Source: Metallyticus violacea (lineage: Eukaryota > Arthropoda > Insecta > Mantodea > Metallyticidae). Taken from it: DNA of 64,000 nucleotides. The translations under genes and the position numbers were made by a program. This document shows, piece after piece, positions 10,401 to 23,415 of the stretch. Numbering within the stretch: position 1 is the stretch's first letter; the number at the start of each line of letters is the position of its first letter. The stretch lies in assembly GCA_030762175.1 (NCBI GenBank), contig CM060840.1:36245501-36309500 (forward strand), written 5' to 3'. The notes under the pieces are model-generated. The model had not been told where the DNA came from. It did not search any database and was given only the letters and a program-made list of their open reading frames with translations.

Positions 10401-12612
10401 CTTTCAATTTTTGTCATTTCATTCTCTTCTACGTGTCTCTTCAGATGTATAGCTATTTATGCGCAGTTGGCCAAAAAAGGTCAATATTTTGTACTCTTCC
10501 ATCTCCAAATGATCCCTAAACTGCCGTAGGTTCAATTATGAAAATGAAATACTTTCCTTGAAGTTATTGAGATGGAAAACACTTGCTTAAACTATTTAAT
10601 AATACAATGCTTTCTCTAATATAAGTAATGTGCTTTCTATTCTTTTGGGCGTCCAAAACGTTGACAACTTCTTCTAGTACCTATGTGGTTTTCCATTTGA
10701 TCACAGCGTATCTGGGAAGCAATTAACTTGTTTGAACTCAACAACGTCTGTAGCTAATAAGGGTTAATAAAGGAAATTTTAAAAGATTTTTTAAAGATAA
10801 TAATTTTAGGTATATTTATGTGTTACTGCTAAAATTTATCTCGCGATTTTTGAATTCTGAAAAATATGTGTACTCTATTTTGTGTGTGCCATTGTCGATA
10901 AGTGTCGTAACTTACATTTCAAGCCAAAAGTACTAAGGTGTGCGCTCGGCTGCCGACTGTATATGTCACCGTTACGTAAAGCAAAGCCCAAAGAAATAAA
11001 TGACATAATATACTTTAAATGTGTTATTTGCTTAGTTACCGTTCGAGGCTGCTTTTGCACTTCCATTTTACATTAACATCCATCTGGTTCACTATTTCAA
11101 GATTGTCATATGACAGGAGATTACAAATATTATTACATTATTTGTAAAAGGGACGCAGCAAAGTGCCCGATATACACCTGTACAGAGTGCTAGAACATTC
11201 GCGGCCGCACAGATGTAGTTTTTGTTTGTTTGTTTTAAAGTCTTTGTTGCACTTTCCCTCGGAACAAACCGCTTCTTCGTTCCGAAGCACGTTGAAATGG
11301 AATTTCAATAACATAAATTCTCTTTCCCCTCTTCAGCAGTATTCCTTCATTATTTGGCTTGCCGTGGCACGCTCGAGATGGGGCCGGTGTTTCATAGGCC
11401 ACCCAGCACTTCTTAATTCTTAAGGTAAGGCTGTTCGGAACTTATGATAACTTGTACAATAAAATGAAAACAATTCTAATAGAGGTAAGGAAAAAAAGAC
11501 ACGATCTGGTTAAGCAAGTTTAGTATAAGATATTCAAAGTTAAAGTTTGGTTAAATTTTTGGTAATATTCGTATATATTGCATCGCACACAGCAATTAAG
11601 CATTTTCATTATTTTAATAATTTTATAAAAAATCTAAGCAGTATTTCGAGAATTTAATGTGAAAACCTACCTATGTATAAAACAGTAACATTCACGTGGG
11701 CCAACGTTTAGAATGCACTGTTCAGAATTGAAATATTTTGAATTCAGCTTACACTTGGCTTAAATGTATCCTGTGTTTTAAAAGCTTCAGACGACAATAA
11801 GGGATATTTATTTGTTTAAAATCATTCTTTAATCCATATGTAATTTATAATACTAATACAAACTGATGTAGTATAATGCTAGTTTAACTACAAAATTTAT
11901 TCCAACAATTTTTTTCACTATAATTAACGTTTTAAATTAAACATTTTGGAGGACTTTTGTTTCTAAATTCTTTGTATTCGTTTGCAAAAACAAATCTAAT
12001 AGTGCAAGAAACGAATAGAATAAACGAATAGAATATATTGAAACTCTATAGACAAACTAATGTAAATCTTGTTACTTTAAATGTAAAAGGTATTGATTTG
12101 TTAACACAGCAAACTTTGTCACATTAAGTTAATTCAGGTTTTTAATTGTTTTAATTACTCTTTTTGCAGAAACTCCCTGAGCAATTGAAATGTAATGTAA
12201 AACGTTCCTTAATTGCTTTTAAAATATTTCATGTGAACATTCTTCCAGTACTAATTAGTCATCCGCAAACAGTCTAAATGAACATGCAGCATACAATGTT
12301 CCTATCTACTCTTTTAGCTCACTTGCGACCAAAGCTTTACGTAACACCAATAAATAATTAGAATTTAGAATTGTATTCGCAATATGCTTGAATTTTTCTA
12401 ATATTTAAACAATATACTTAATGAAAACTTTTATTTCGACTGTTTATTTAACAATACATATTTCTGCACATTATTTTTAAACTCAAATTTATTTGAGCTC
12501 TATAAGAAAAACCACAAATGGAATAACATAAACACTTATCTTGCTATCATGGTTTAATCACAGAATCCAGATACATTTTTTTTTTCAAATATCTTATGCT
12601 TAAATCTTTTAG

Positions 12613-12613
<1 letters not shown>
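7481..12613. other. Long AT-rich region without a recognised gene
   Basis: I found no transposase motif, SINE head or plausible exon chain. Notable composition: a pyrimidine-rich patch at about 8455-8560 and a strongly purine-rich stretch at about 9121-9455. A Cys-rich 64-codon plus-strand frame at 10882-11076 has no recognisable domain. Around 10106-10290 the minus strand is GC-richer and has a TATA-like 'tatttataa', but nothing follows it. Confidence 0.5.
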
Positions 12614-12659
<46 letters not shown>

Positions 12660-12664
12660 TAATA
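12614..12664. repeat. (AAT)n microsatellite
   Basis: About fifteen uninterrupted taa units, ending in a variant aac/aat pair. Confidence 0.95.
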
Positions 12665-13634
12665 CATAAGAATAGATAGTCATTTACAACCTAGAATGTG
12701 TATATTTGGAATGAAGTTCTGGTATTTTAAAAACAAGAATCAGGCAAATAAAAGACAAATACAAATCAAACTAAGCAAGCAAAAAGTCGGTGGAAATTGA
12801 ATCTAGATATATATGCAAATTTTAAAATATGAATTTATCACTGACATTTGAGACGTAGATTTGTTTGAAGTTTGCAACTAATAAAAGCAAATATTAGTAC
12901 ATTGTTGTATCAAGTTAATAAAACAATCTCGTCTTATGCCATAAAACATTTAACTCACCCCTGATCGTCACAAAGTATGTATAGTTGGTAAACATGCAAC
13001 GATGACGGCAGCTGCCGCGCAAATGCAGCATTGCACAGACAACTGTAATCATGGCTTAATCTTCGGACATAATGAAAGGACGTGTGGAATGTGGGGATGT
13101 GGAAATGCGGTCATGCTATTCCCGACATTGCCTTTATAGTCACTAAGTCAGAAGACAGTCCGACTTTGCAAGGAGAAGAGGGTTTGAAGAAGGTATATCC
13201 ACAAGTGTGGAGGCTTTTCATATTGGGGCCCCAGTATTTGTTAGTCTGTTATCGCATTACTTCCGAAGAGACTAAAAGATCTTAGATCATGAGCGTTGTT
13301 GAACCTTAAAAAAATAAATAATATCAGTTTCTAGTAATTCCTGCTTATTTCCTCTTGTTATAAAGTATATAATAATCGGTATTTCTAATACTAACAGAAT
13401 AGTTTTGTGTTATTATTACAAGAAACCTTGTTATGTTCTTTCTTAAGTCCATAACAATCCAATTTTCCTAGCACATGTAGATTATTTTGTATTTTAGAGC
13501 GCAATGTTTCTTCGTATTTTACATTCCTCATGAGTTATTTCCATTACTCCTTTAATAATTCAAGAAACCTTCTTATCATTTTACTTTCCAGATTTCCAGC
13601 AGATATAGATGTATGAATGGTAGGATTGGTGGTT
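12665..13634. other. No gene recognised
   Basis: AT-rich. A slightly GC-richer patch at 12960-13285 has a 67-codon plus-strand frame (13082-13285) without a recognisable domain. Confidence 0.45.
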
Positions 13635-13920
<286 letters not shown>

Positions 13921-15885
13921 TCTGATTTGTTTGAATTACTAATCTGGCAAAAGAATAATATAATATTAAAATGAACTTAAGTCTACAAAAAGTATGGTTA
14001 AAGTCTCATTTATTGGTATATTATTTTTAAGAACTAATATATTCTTTACCTAAGGGGTCTGAATTGAACTGAAATGAAAAACTTAACTGATTTTTAAATA
14101 AAGATTTTTAGCATTTAAAAGAACAGTGCTATATGTAAGTAACCAATTCAAAATGAAAGAATATTTAGAAAAACGTAAATACACATAAGTGAATCCAGAA
14201 AAATGTGCATCATATGTAATACCATACCTTAAACCAATTATACAAATATCTTGCAAAAGGATATTAAAAACATGTATAAATTTCGATATATGAAAGAATA
14301 TGGAATGAACTAATTCTATTTAACACCGAGTCTATTATCTAAGCACATAATGTCAGTCTTTGAATTAATTTTTTGTAATTAATTACTCATTTATTAATCA
14401 TTTTTATTTAGTACGCGAATTAATGTCATCCAAATTCTTGGCACACACTACGGGATAAGCCAACTCATCAACTACCAGACCCAGGGACAATGTGGCGATT
14501 TGTACCACAATAAACCCTGGATATTATAGTATAGGCCTCGCCCATTAGTTACTTTATTAACTCTATTATAATCAGACACTAATTAACATTCTAAACCGGC
14601 TCGTATTTGCATATAAAATTATTTGAATTCATTTCAGTAACCAAAACGTGATAACGTCATTAACGATGTTGAACAAACGTCCCCTCCCCCCTTTGTAGGT
14701 ACGTGTATTGCTCTCAAAGACAGAGATGGAGTAAATTTTCTGAATCGGTCATCAAGTATCTTTCATCGATATTTAATGCCAGAAATGATTTCCTTTGGCT
14801 GACTATAATAAATCACATAGTGCTTTATCCCTGTGTGGCTATCTGCCTGGACCCATCGCACTCTTGCTTACATAACTCAATTCTCCTCCTTATTGAATAT
14901 TCTACGTGTGATTTCCCCTTCTTGTTGGGATTTGGGTTCCTTAGGAAAGATGCTATCACCGTGCGAGGCGATGTAATTCGTGAACCCTAGGGTATTGGTA
15001 GGAAGATGCCATGCTCTCTTCCCCTGCTTTGAGACTCCTGTCTAGATGTTATTGTTTTGCTGGAGCATTCCATCCCAAAACGCAAGGCGTGTATCTATTG
15101 TAAATTACAGCGGTAGTTACTAAAAACAATTTGTAGACTGCATTCTTCTGCTTTCCATGTCCAATGTGTACTTACATCTCTACTTCCAAATATGCGTCTA
15201 TACATAATTTTGATTTTAAGAGTTAAATACAATGCTGTAGTTCTGCGATTGCTGAGCGACCCAAGATATACCGCAGTTCCATCGACTCTCCAGGCTTGAA
15301 CTCCATTGTGGATCAAACACGTAACCTGCCTTTTAAAATTCTTTATTTACTTGTTTGTTTTTAATGTTTGAATATTAGGTGCTCTGAGAGAATTCAATTT
15401 TAAAAAAACAACTTTCTAATACATTTCTGTTTTTGTAGCCTTGGGGTATATTTTTTGGAACATTAGTATTTACATAAACAACTTCTAGAACAGCACGCGG
15501 CTGTTTACGGTTACAGGCTTTAGTATTTATGCTTCAATGTCAATTCATAAAAGAACTTCAACAAATTAGCTTTTAGGAAGGAAAAAAAAAAAGATAGATA
15601 TTGAAATTGTTGATTATGTTTGCCAAATTCTCTGACATTCATTCACTGTTGTTCGCGTTGAACAACAATGTTATTGTGTTGACCGAAAGTAAGTTTTAAC
15701 TCTTCCAGAAAGTATGAATCTGTTTTGTACAAAAGTGTATTCAAACAGGATACACAGTCTCTATCAGTACATGGATAATAGATAGAATTCTTGCAAAGGA
15801 ATGAAAAAAGCACACATTTGGTGATGTGTGAGATACTTTATTTACTTACACAGCAGGCATCTAGTTGTACTGACACGACTTACGA
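13921..15885. other. No gene recognised
   Basis: AT-rich in 13921-14440. A GC-richer patch at 14440-15310 contains short frames on both strands (14703-14990 +, 15095-15316 -) with no recognisable domain or splice structure. Confidence 0.45.
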
Positions 15886-16945
15886 GGGTAGATCCACAAG
15901 TTTCTGGCCTAATCACTTTCTAGGTATGATAAAGACAAAATTTATATTTCACTTTGTAATATAGTTACCATTTATTATAATACAGTTCTCACCTCTTTGA
16001 ATTAACATTTCACCCCCCCCCCCCCCACCAATAGTCAGAAGTCTTGTCTGCGAAATAGGCACAAACAGCATCCATCACTTCTTTGTCACACCCTTCTTGA
16101 GTTTTGAGAAGAGGAAATAAACACTGGGAGCTAGATCTGGATTATAAGTTCGGTCTCCTTGAAGCCACATTTCTCCACAGCTTCCATTGCAACAAAGCTG
16201 TGTGCACATGCGCATTGTTGTGAAGAGGTCACACACCACCAGTCAGTTTTACTTGCCTTTTCTCTTTGATAGAAGCATATAGTCTGTGCAGTAGGCCAGC
16301 ATTTACTGTGGTTCCTCTCCTTGAAGTCAATGAAAAGTATTCCTTCACAGTCCCAAAAGATTATGACCATGATCTTCTTGGTTATCTTGGCCTTTAGAGG
16401 CGATGCTTCGCCAGGTTTACGCCACTCAATTGATATTCATTTGGATATGGGATCATTGTAGTGGACCATAGTTTCATCTCCTGAAACAATAGTTTGCAGA
16501 ACTTCTCTCTCGTTGCCAAGGCAGAAACTCATAAATGTCTGACAACAGATGACTCGTTGCTACTTTTGGACTGAGGAAACAAGTCTAGGCACTAACCTTA
16601 TTCATGTTTAAATGTTCATGAATAATTTGAAAGACTGCTGTTTTAGAAAGGACCAACCTTGCTTATTTCTGTAACTTAAAGCCACCGGTCCTTCATATTT
16701 TCTCCTTCTACAAGAGCAATGTTTTCAGGAGTGAGCACCTCTAAGCCGACCGACCTGCGCGGTCTTCATCTTCAATGCTTTCTCGACCCATTCGAAAAAG
16801 TTTGGCCGATTCTTTTACGGTAGAATATGAGGGGAACGCTTCCCCATATACACCGTCCAATCACTGTTTAATTTCATTTGGAGTAAATCCTTTTGTGAAG
16901 AACTTAATAAAAACTCGATACTCCATTTTGAACATGTCACAATCT
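15886..16945 (-). pseudogene. mariner-family transposase remnant (DD34D type), inactive
   Basis: Read on the minus strand, nearly the whole transposase can be followed in pieces. The N-terminal helix-turn-helix begins at about 16935 (MEYRVFIKFFTKGFTPNEIK, then a stop, then AFPSYSTVKESAKLFRMGRE). The first catalytic Asp is in SGDETMVHYNDPISK near 16490. Then come KIMVIIFWDCEGILFIDF (about 16375-16320), a degenerate second motif reading LHNNAHVHT near 16200, where the expected Asp is Asn, and NPDLAPSVYFLF near 16120. The C-terminal piece ends near 15955. The left end 15886-15916 ('acgagggtagatccacaagt') is terminal-repeat-like, but I do not find its mirror at the right end. Internal stops, frameshifts and the lost second Asp show it is dead. 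Confidence 0.9.
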
Positions 16946-17030
16946 TCTACACATAGTCTTCTTTATGTAACTATATATGAACCACTAAATACAGCGGAGC
17001 GGAAGTTATAGCTGCTATTATTTACTTGAC

Positions 17031-17779
17031 AGATAGTGTATAACATCTGATAAGGCTTTTGTGAAGACGATAATCTTTATCTTGTTGACCTACCTTTATA
17101 TTTCAAAACATTCAGTGAGCATAAATCTATCTCCCGTGCCAAAAATATCAATCGGAAGATCGATATTTATATGGCTGATTCTTTTTTTAATATCAATGTC
17201 TTAAGCAAACAAACTTGTAGTGTCCAGATTTTCAAATGTTGTAACGTATAACAAAGGTACTTCAAATGTTAGTTTTGGGTTAGATTCTTTCAATTTCAAC
17301 TGAAAGGGCCAATTGGAGTATTTTCATGAATACTGGGCCTTTCTCATTAACTTACTTGTAAATATCTGCAGAAACGTATAATTTGTTTGGCATCAATTTT
17401 GTTTTCTCGTTTTAAACATTACGTGAGGGTAGCTGCCCACCCAAATCAATGATAACAATGCGCCACATTGCAGTGAGACTAATGTTGAGTATTAATAGAG
17501 GAAAGGCCGACTTTTTCCAGACAGCCATTGTCGATAATTGTAGAGTTTACGAACATACGAACAAAGGTATGAAGTAGTTGGGTTAAATAGCACCGACAAA
17601 AGATATATTTTCTAAGTTTGTGTCAGAGCAATGGAAAAAAAATTAAGATGCCATATATAAGAAATACTAAAGAAAGTCATGAAGGTCTACAAGATATATG
17701 TGTCAATGATAGCTTGCTATATTAGGCGGTGGCGCTTTGGGTGTTCGTTTTTCGACAAGGATCTGATAGTGTGAAGGAT
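17031..17779. other. No gene recognised
   Basis: AT-rich between two transposase remnants. Part of 16946-17031 may be the untranslated 5' end of the neighbouring mariner copy, but no terminal repeat was found. Confidence 0.45.
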
Positions 17780-18480
17780 GTGTGACATATATATTGCCCT
17801 GGCTCTGCGGCACACTAAATAGAGTTTATTCAATGAGATGGGCAGATGATGTACAGTAAGCGAATTGCTTTCAAATATTGAAATAGCCCGTCCGACAATA
17901 TCCAAGTGCTGCATGACTGCTTGGGTTTAGCAAAGCTACCTCACCACTTTCTGGATGTTCACATATGGCACCGTTATGCCCTTTCAGGCGACCAATTGAT
18001 GCACGAAGATGGGTTGCATGTTCATTGGCCAGATCATTGCACCGAATGAAACGTAGGCGCTATCTTACTAGTCAAAATTAAAACGCCAGACCAATGAATG
18101 ACGGCACTCCGGCTCATAAAAAAGACAAATGGTCCAAAAATATGAACGTGATGCTAGTAATATACGATGTGCAAGATGTGATAATCACGCAGATCTTTGG
18201 GGCCTGAATTTTAATGCGGCATTTCTGGAACATTGTCTATTGGTCTTTTGCTGAGAAAATGGAGAATATTTCAAATCTATGCGCCCAATGTCCTGCATGA
18301 TACTGTCTGGTATCACACTTCTACTACTATGAAAGCTTTGCTGGTGCGGTGAGGGTGGGAGGCATATCAACACCCTCCATATTTACCAGACTTGAATACC
18401 CGAGACTTCGATTACCTTCCAAACTCAGAAGAAAGCGTTTCCATACAAGCGAAGCAATCCTTTGAGCTTTGAGAAGTAAG
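17780..18480 (+). pseudogene. Tc1/mariner-superfamily transposase remnant
   Basis: The clearest part is the C-terminal catalytic core. Around 18295-18350 the plus strand reads LHDTVWYHTSTTMKALLVR, matching the HD-containing second motif. Directly after it, 18366-18473 reads YQHPPYLPDLNTRDFDYLPN, the classic HPPYSPDLxPxDF third-Asp motif. A weaker match to the linker between the helix-turn-helix and catalytic parts (LHDCLGLAKLPHH) lies near 17905. Stops and frame changes break the protein. The remnant ends just before the family-2 SINE at 18486, which may have inserted at its 3' end. The subfamily is not certain. Confidence 0.75.
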
Positions 18481-18485
18481 ATGCA

Positions 18486-18780
18486 CGTCGGTCCTGGTGG
18501 TGTAGCGGTTACCATACTTGCCTCCTAAACCCAAAACGCGGGTTCGAACCCGGCCAGGACCGATGGATTTTTTCGGGTGTAAAAATCCTAAGTATGGCTT
18601 CCTTTGGAAGGGAAGTAAAGCCGTGGGTCCGTGTCGTACATTTACGGCACGATAAAGAACCTCAAGCCTGAAAGAGAGGCCTCTGAGCAAAATTTGTCGG
18701 CCGTTTCACGCCCTGCGTTGAATGGGACGCTGATGACCTGAAATGTTAAAGAGCGTCCATAAATAAATCAATCAAAAAAA
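18486..18780 (+). mobile_element. tRNA-derived SINE, family 2, well-preserved copy
   Basis: The head is strikingly tRNA-like: A box 'tggtgtagcggttacc' (about 18496-18511), B box 'gggttcgaacccgg' (about 18540-18553) and a perfect 10-bp acceptor-like stem joining 18488-18497 with 18554-18563 (TCGGTCCTGG / CCAGGACCGA). The variable arm is short, as in Val/Glu/Gly-type tRNAs. The body includes 'ggaagggaagtaaagccgtg' and a 3' block 'gacgctgatgacctgaaatg' followed by 'gagcgtccataaataaat' and a short A run. An approximate target duplication (agtaag…) flanks it. It is too long and lacks an intact anticodon loop, so it is a SINE rather than a tRNA gene. The minus-strand open frames here are chance. 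Confidence 0.9.
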
Positions 18781-20419
18781 GTAAGGCGCGCATTTGTTGA
18801 CATCAACAAAAACAGTTGTGCTAGTACTATCCAACCCCCTTCAGAAGTATGGCACAGAGTGATAATTATTGAGCGGTTTATCAGATAGATTTGATGCCAC
18901 TATGTTTTCCCAACCCTTATTTAAGTTGAATATAAGGAATTTAATATTCTTTCTTCTACCTCTTCTTCTTTATTTGTATTCTTGAAATGCTCTTTTTGCT
19001 TTATATTAAGATGCACTTTATTTTGCAACAAAATATGAATGAATAAAATAAATTATAAACATGCAAGAAATTAAATGAAGCCTACTGTCAAATATCCAGG
19101 TTGAAATTTCGTACAAAACACAAGAAAAAGTAATAATAAGATGAGTGGAATTAAAACATATTGTATTATTAAAGTTACTTGTTCTTTAACTAAGGGTCTT
19201 TCTGATAAGAGCTAAAAATTAATAATTTAAAAAATATTACATTTAGATAGAGTATATTTCATTTGGATAATTATAGCTTCTTAAATGATTCTTAAGATAT
19301 GACAATTTTAAATGAAGCATAATATGAAATTATATTAGCATGAATAAAAACTAATCATTAGCTAAATAGTTTGCTCCCTAAAACCATTTATTTGAAGCTC
19401 GCAATAAATAAATATATATATATATATATTATTCAGTTTGTTATAAAACAAAATAAAGTGATTGATAATGGAATTCTGAACATAGAATTAGCTTCCCCCC
19501 TATTTTAAGAATATAAACATTCTTTTAACAATATATGAAGACTATTATCTCCTTAATTTCATTTGAGCTGTAAACGTTTTAGGTTATTCCTTGAGAGTAT
19601 TCAGTACCAAACTTTTGAATGTCAAAGGCCTGACTAAAGCTCTTTGTGGGAGTGAAGATAAACGTAAGGAGTCCATAGGTGCTTCACAGAGAGTGCAAAA
19701 GAGAGAAATAAACCCATGAGTCACACAGCAGCTGGTGTGTGATGTTTCCTGAGGTGTGGAGAGAAAGAAAGAATTGCGAATGCATGGAACTGAATCTGGG
19801 CGAGGCAGTTGGCCACTGGTCATGACTGTTGAGCGAGACATTTGTATGATATTGACACGCATCAATATTCATGTTGTAGACTCTGTGTCGGGCAAATAAA
19901 TGGATCGAGACCACCTAAGGCGATATCGCTGTCATAAAAATTGTTGGAGACTGCGTATCAGGTGTTCCTGTTTAGAAATTTTCCCTCTGCTTTCAATATA
20001 AAACATTTAAAAAATATACAACGGGAAAGTTGAAAATATTTACGTATTTTACGCATATTGTTATTTCTAAAGCAAATATCATTAAAAATCTGTTATATTT
20101 ATTTAGCAATTATCCCTCTTTCGTGGACTTTTCTAAATTTCTGTTATTATACCGAATGTAAAAAAATATGTTATAGGGTTCGGTGGTAGGTAAAGGGTTA
20201 CCATGTGCTCATGTGTTGTTCATAAACCAATGTCCAGAATGCTGTGTTTACTCGCTAGAGCCTCCGAAACGGGAGGGGAATGATTGTAGGTAAACAAACA
20301 TTAGACGCCGCGACAAGCAGCAGAAGTCGCATTCATTAGTTAAGGGTTGTTTACCGGGTACTGCTTCAGCTGTTACGTGATGCACAGCAGTCCTTCATTA
20401 TATCCCACAGCCACCAGAG
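18781..20419. other. No gene recognised; short TA tract
   Basis: AT-rich with a (TA)n tract at about 19408-19430. A GC-richer patch at 19575-19930 has minus-strand frames without recognisable domains. Confidence 0.45.
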
Positions 20420-20760
20420 TATCTGGAAGAGTTTTCTTTAGAAAGCTGTTGCACGATATAGTCCCAGCATGATGGCGCTCCAGCACTCTTCGATTGTGAG
20501 GTATGTGCCCTTTCGCGTACTTGACCTGACACTATTGAATTTCTTTTCTGGGGGTACATGCAAACTCTGGTGTACAAGACTCCAGTAGAGACACGACAAG
20601 ATCTTGTGGCACCACTGCAAGTAGCAGTTTGAAGTCATCCGAGATGCCGGGAATCTTTCCAAGAGCTCGACGTGACATAACCATGCGATGCACAAAACAT
20701 ATCGACGTTCATGATAGCCATATTGAGCACTTTCTATAGTTGATTAAAATGCGATTTACT
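20420..20760 (+). pseudogene. C-terminal transposase remnant (Tc1/mariner-like, DGAP-A-HF type)
   Basis: On the plus strand the translated sequence reads QHDGAPALF near 20468, then about 20545-20580 FFxWGYMQTLVYKTPVETRQ, and then RARRDITMRCTKHIDVHDSH with IEHFL near 20665-20740. This order (QxDGAPxHF, FxxWGxxKxxVYxxP, then a C-terminal R-rich helix ending GxHxEHLL) is that of a widespread insect DDE transposase often annotated with an N-terminal DUF4817-like domain. A stop and at least one frameshift interrupt it. The segment between the second Asp and the WG motif, where the third Asp would lie, is shortened. The minus-strand frame 20438-20695 is a shadow. Confidence 0.7.
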
Positions 20761-23148
20761 TACAGTATTTCAATTTTGTGATCCTTACTGCCTGCGTCCT
20801 CCTCCACATTTCAGAGACGCTAGCACGTAAAAAAGCGTTTCTGGATATGTGTTTATCAACAACATGTGATCACATGGTATCCATCTATCTACCACACCGA
20901 GCCTTGTAACATATATTTTTTTACACCCGCTATATTACATTTTAGGTATTTTACTTTTAATTCAAAGAGCTGAATATTATTTTGAAATACGCATATGAGA
21001 AATCCATACAATTTAAACACTAGTTCTAATATATATCTTTTATCAAAGTGTTAAACGACTCAACAGTTCAGCAGACCTTTTGCTGGTTGAGTTGCAACAA
21101 ATCAGCTCTTACTGAAAAATTGGAGGAGAGGGAGTAGGAAACGATTATTTCATAAAGAATTGTAGTATGCATTACAGGCCGCCTCTTTGACAGAGTACAA
21201 ATAACTGATTCTCAATTTACTTAATTTGTGACGTTTTTTAAATATCTTACAATAGGCATTTCAGGAAAGATTCAGTGAAATGAATCTCTTCAGTTGGATT
21301 TTTCAAATGCTGATGTTCCCATTCTCTGTTGATGTACCGATGGAATTAATAGGTCTCAAATGTGACAGTTTGCTTGAAGAGATATTCAAACTAATGATAT
21401 AGCTAATAAATTCTATTATATCTCACAAGATTGTTTAACGCGTCTGAACAAGCACGCAGCAAAATATATTTGGTACCATATATTTCTATTCTAAAAGAGT
21501 CACAGACAGATAAGCGACAACCATTTAACACCTGTGATTCACCTAAATTAGTGTAAGTACATGAGTAAAGATTTATTACATGTTTGTGAGCACAAACACA
21601 TATATGATGTTAAGTGCAATATAAAATTAACTATATTTCAAAGAAAAGCGTTTATTTTCTATTTAAGCCTTTATGTTGATTTATATTTTTACTTTTATAA
21701 AAGAGCGATTTAAGTTTCTTTAAAGTTAGCAACTTAATTACCTATTTTTATTACAGTAATTAAATTATGAAAAGTAAAAAACGTTGTAATCTTTGAAGCG
21801 TTGTAATCTTATCTGAATACAGAGTTTTGCACTCTCCTGTTCGTCCAACCTGCACCCACAGGACCTAAGGTAGTTTTCAGGGCAGATCCCATGAGCATTA
21901 CTGATTTAAATCAAATGTCATATAAATCTAACGGCAAGATAAGCCAGGGATGATCGTGGGAATATTAGAACTAATATAAACAAGCTGATACAGACATAGC
22001 CTATTTGTAAAGTGAAACAGCTGTTTGTCGTATTTTATTCATATTGTTATTGATAAAAAATAAATATAAAACATGTAAAATAAGTGAGAATACTAAGTAT
22101 TGTACAAAAAAATTGAAATTATATTTATATTGTTTTAGTAAAATTTTAATAATTTTCTTAAGATAACTAATAAAACACATTAAAATTAAATTAAATTTTT
22201 TATTTAATTAAATTGATTTACAGGATCAGAGATTTTCTCTTCAGTGCATCACTTCCTAGAATTGTCCAGATTTATCACGGTATTCATGAACTAATTGTAA
22301 ACTACAGGTAAATGATCAACTTTTGTGGTTTACAACCATTCTGTTCACTTTTCACTTCAAAGTGTGAAAACTTGTAATAATCCTCAATCATTCTTGGTTA
22401 ACTTCAATCAGTTTAGTAGACTTGGTTTAAATTTTTCCAATCCATATGCCCGGAGCAAACTGTGATTAATTCTAGGATGTAGAAGCATATGTAGATTTCG
22501 TACAGTTGAGTAAGTTGTCACACTCTTCCTATTTACAAATTTTAATTCTGGTGCAGAATTTGTCAGACATGTTCATTTTACTATAGTTTATATTTAAATG
22601 TCATTTTAGAAAAAAAATATATATATATATATTAATGGTAAGTAAAACTATTTATTATTAGAACATTTACATAATAATAGCTTAAAGTATTTACATAGTA
22701 TATTTATAAAACTAATTTAACTCAATGGAATGTTAGTACACTTATTTTTTGACTGTATGAAATCCTCCTCTCTAGAGAAGGTGTGAATGATATATCATTT
22801 TTATTAGTATGCAGTTTCTTTAATAGATGATAACTAATACCATACTATAGTAAACACTTTTTGGAGAGGCTTACACTGACAGTTACTTGTCTGTGTAAGT
22901 CCTGCCTATGTCTGGTTTCTTTGCTGTGTATATCTGAGTTTTTTTGTGAATACTTCTGAGTTGTCTACTACAAATAAAAGTACAGCTACAATGTACTCTC
23001 AAACTAATAATAAAATTCCAATTATTTGAATAGTGGTTTATGAGTTGATCGTTTTACCTCTGTATTATTCTTATTACTCCTTGTGTATAAGAAATATTCA
23101 TTAATTATAATAAACAAACGTACAATTGCTTTTTGATTTAAGTGTACA
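20761..23148. other. AT-rich region with no recognised gene
   Basis: Very AT-rich with an (AT)n tract at about 22617-22633. I see no protein motifs on either strand. Confidence 0.5.
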
Positions 23149-23415
23149 GATAACATAATGTCGTATGCTACATTAACAAAGCATTGGTCTTATTTTTAAA
23201 AAAATATTACAGCAAGATTATTTCAGTTAAGGACCGCCTGAGCCTGATTGAATACTGGGGAAGTGCCGCCGCCGCAACTTTGGGGGATAACAAAATGTCG
23301 TATGTTACATTACCAAATATTAATCTTATTTTAACAAATTACAGTAAGGTTATTTCAGTTAAGAGCCGTCTGAGTGTGGCTAAATACTGGGAAAGTGCCG
23401 CCGCCACAACCTGGA
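23149..23415. repeat. Tandem duplication, about 137-bp unit, two copies
   Basis: Units at about 23149-23285 and 23286-23415 align along their length: 'gataaca(t/a)aatgtcgtatg', 'ttatttcagttaag(g/a)…', 'tactgggraagtgccgccgcc' in each. The offset between matching 'aatgtcgtatg' sites is 137 bp. The right-hand unit joins the transposon derivative that follows, so this may be a duplicated element terminus. Confidence 0.85.

Noticed and set aside
10882..11076. Cys-rich 64-codon frame as a small secreted peptide
   Set aside because: No signal peptide, no regular Cys spacing, and no start context or splice evidence.
18488..18563. True tRNA gene
   Set aside because: The head folds like a tRNA, but the anticodon region is irregular and a SINE body, repeated elsewhere in the window, follows directly.
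18327..18690. Overlapping minus-strand frames of 62-92 codons
   Set aside because: They lie across the Tc1/mariner remnant and SINE 2 in antisense and have no domain.
20438..20695. 85-codon minus-strand frame as a gene
   Set aside because: It is the antisense shadow of the plus-strand transposase C-terminus.
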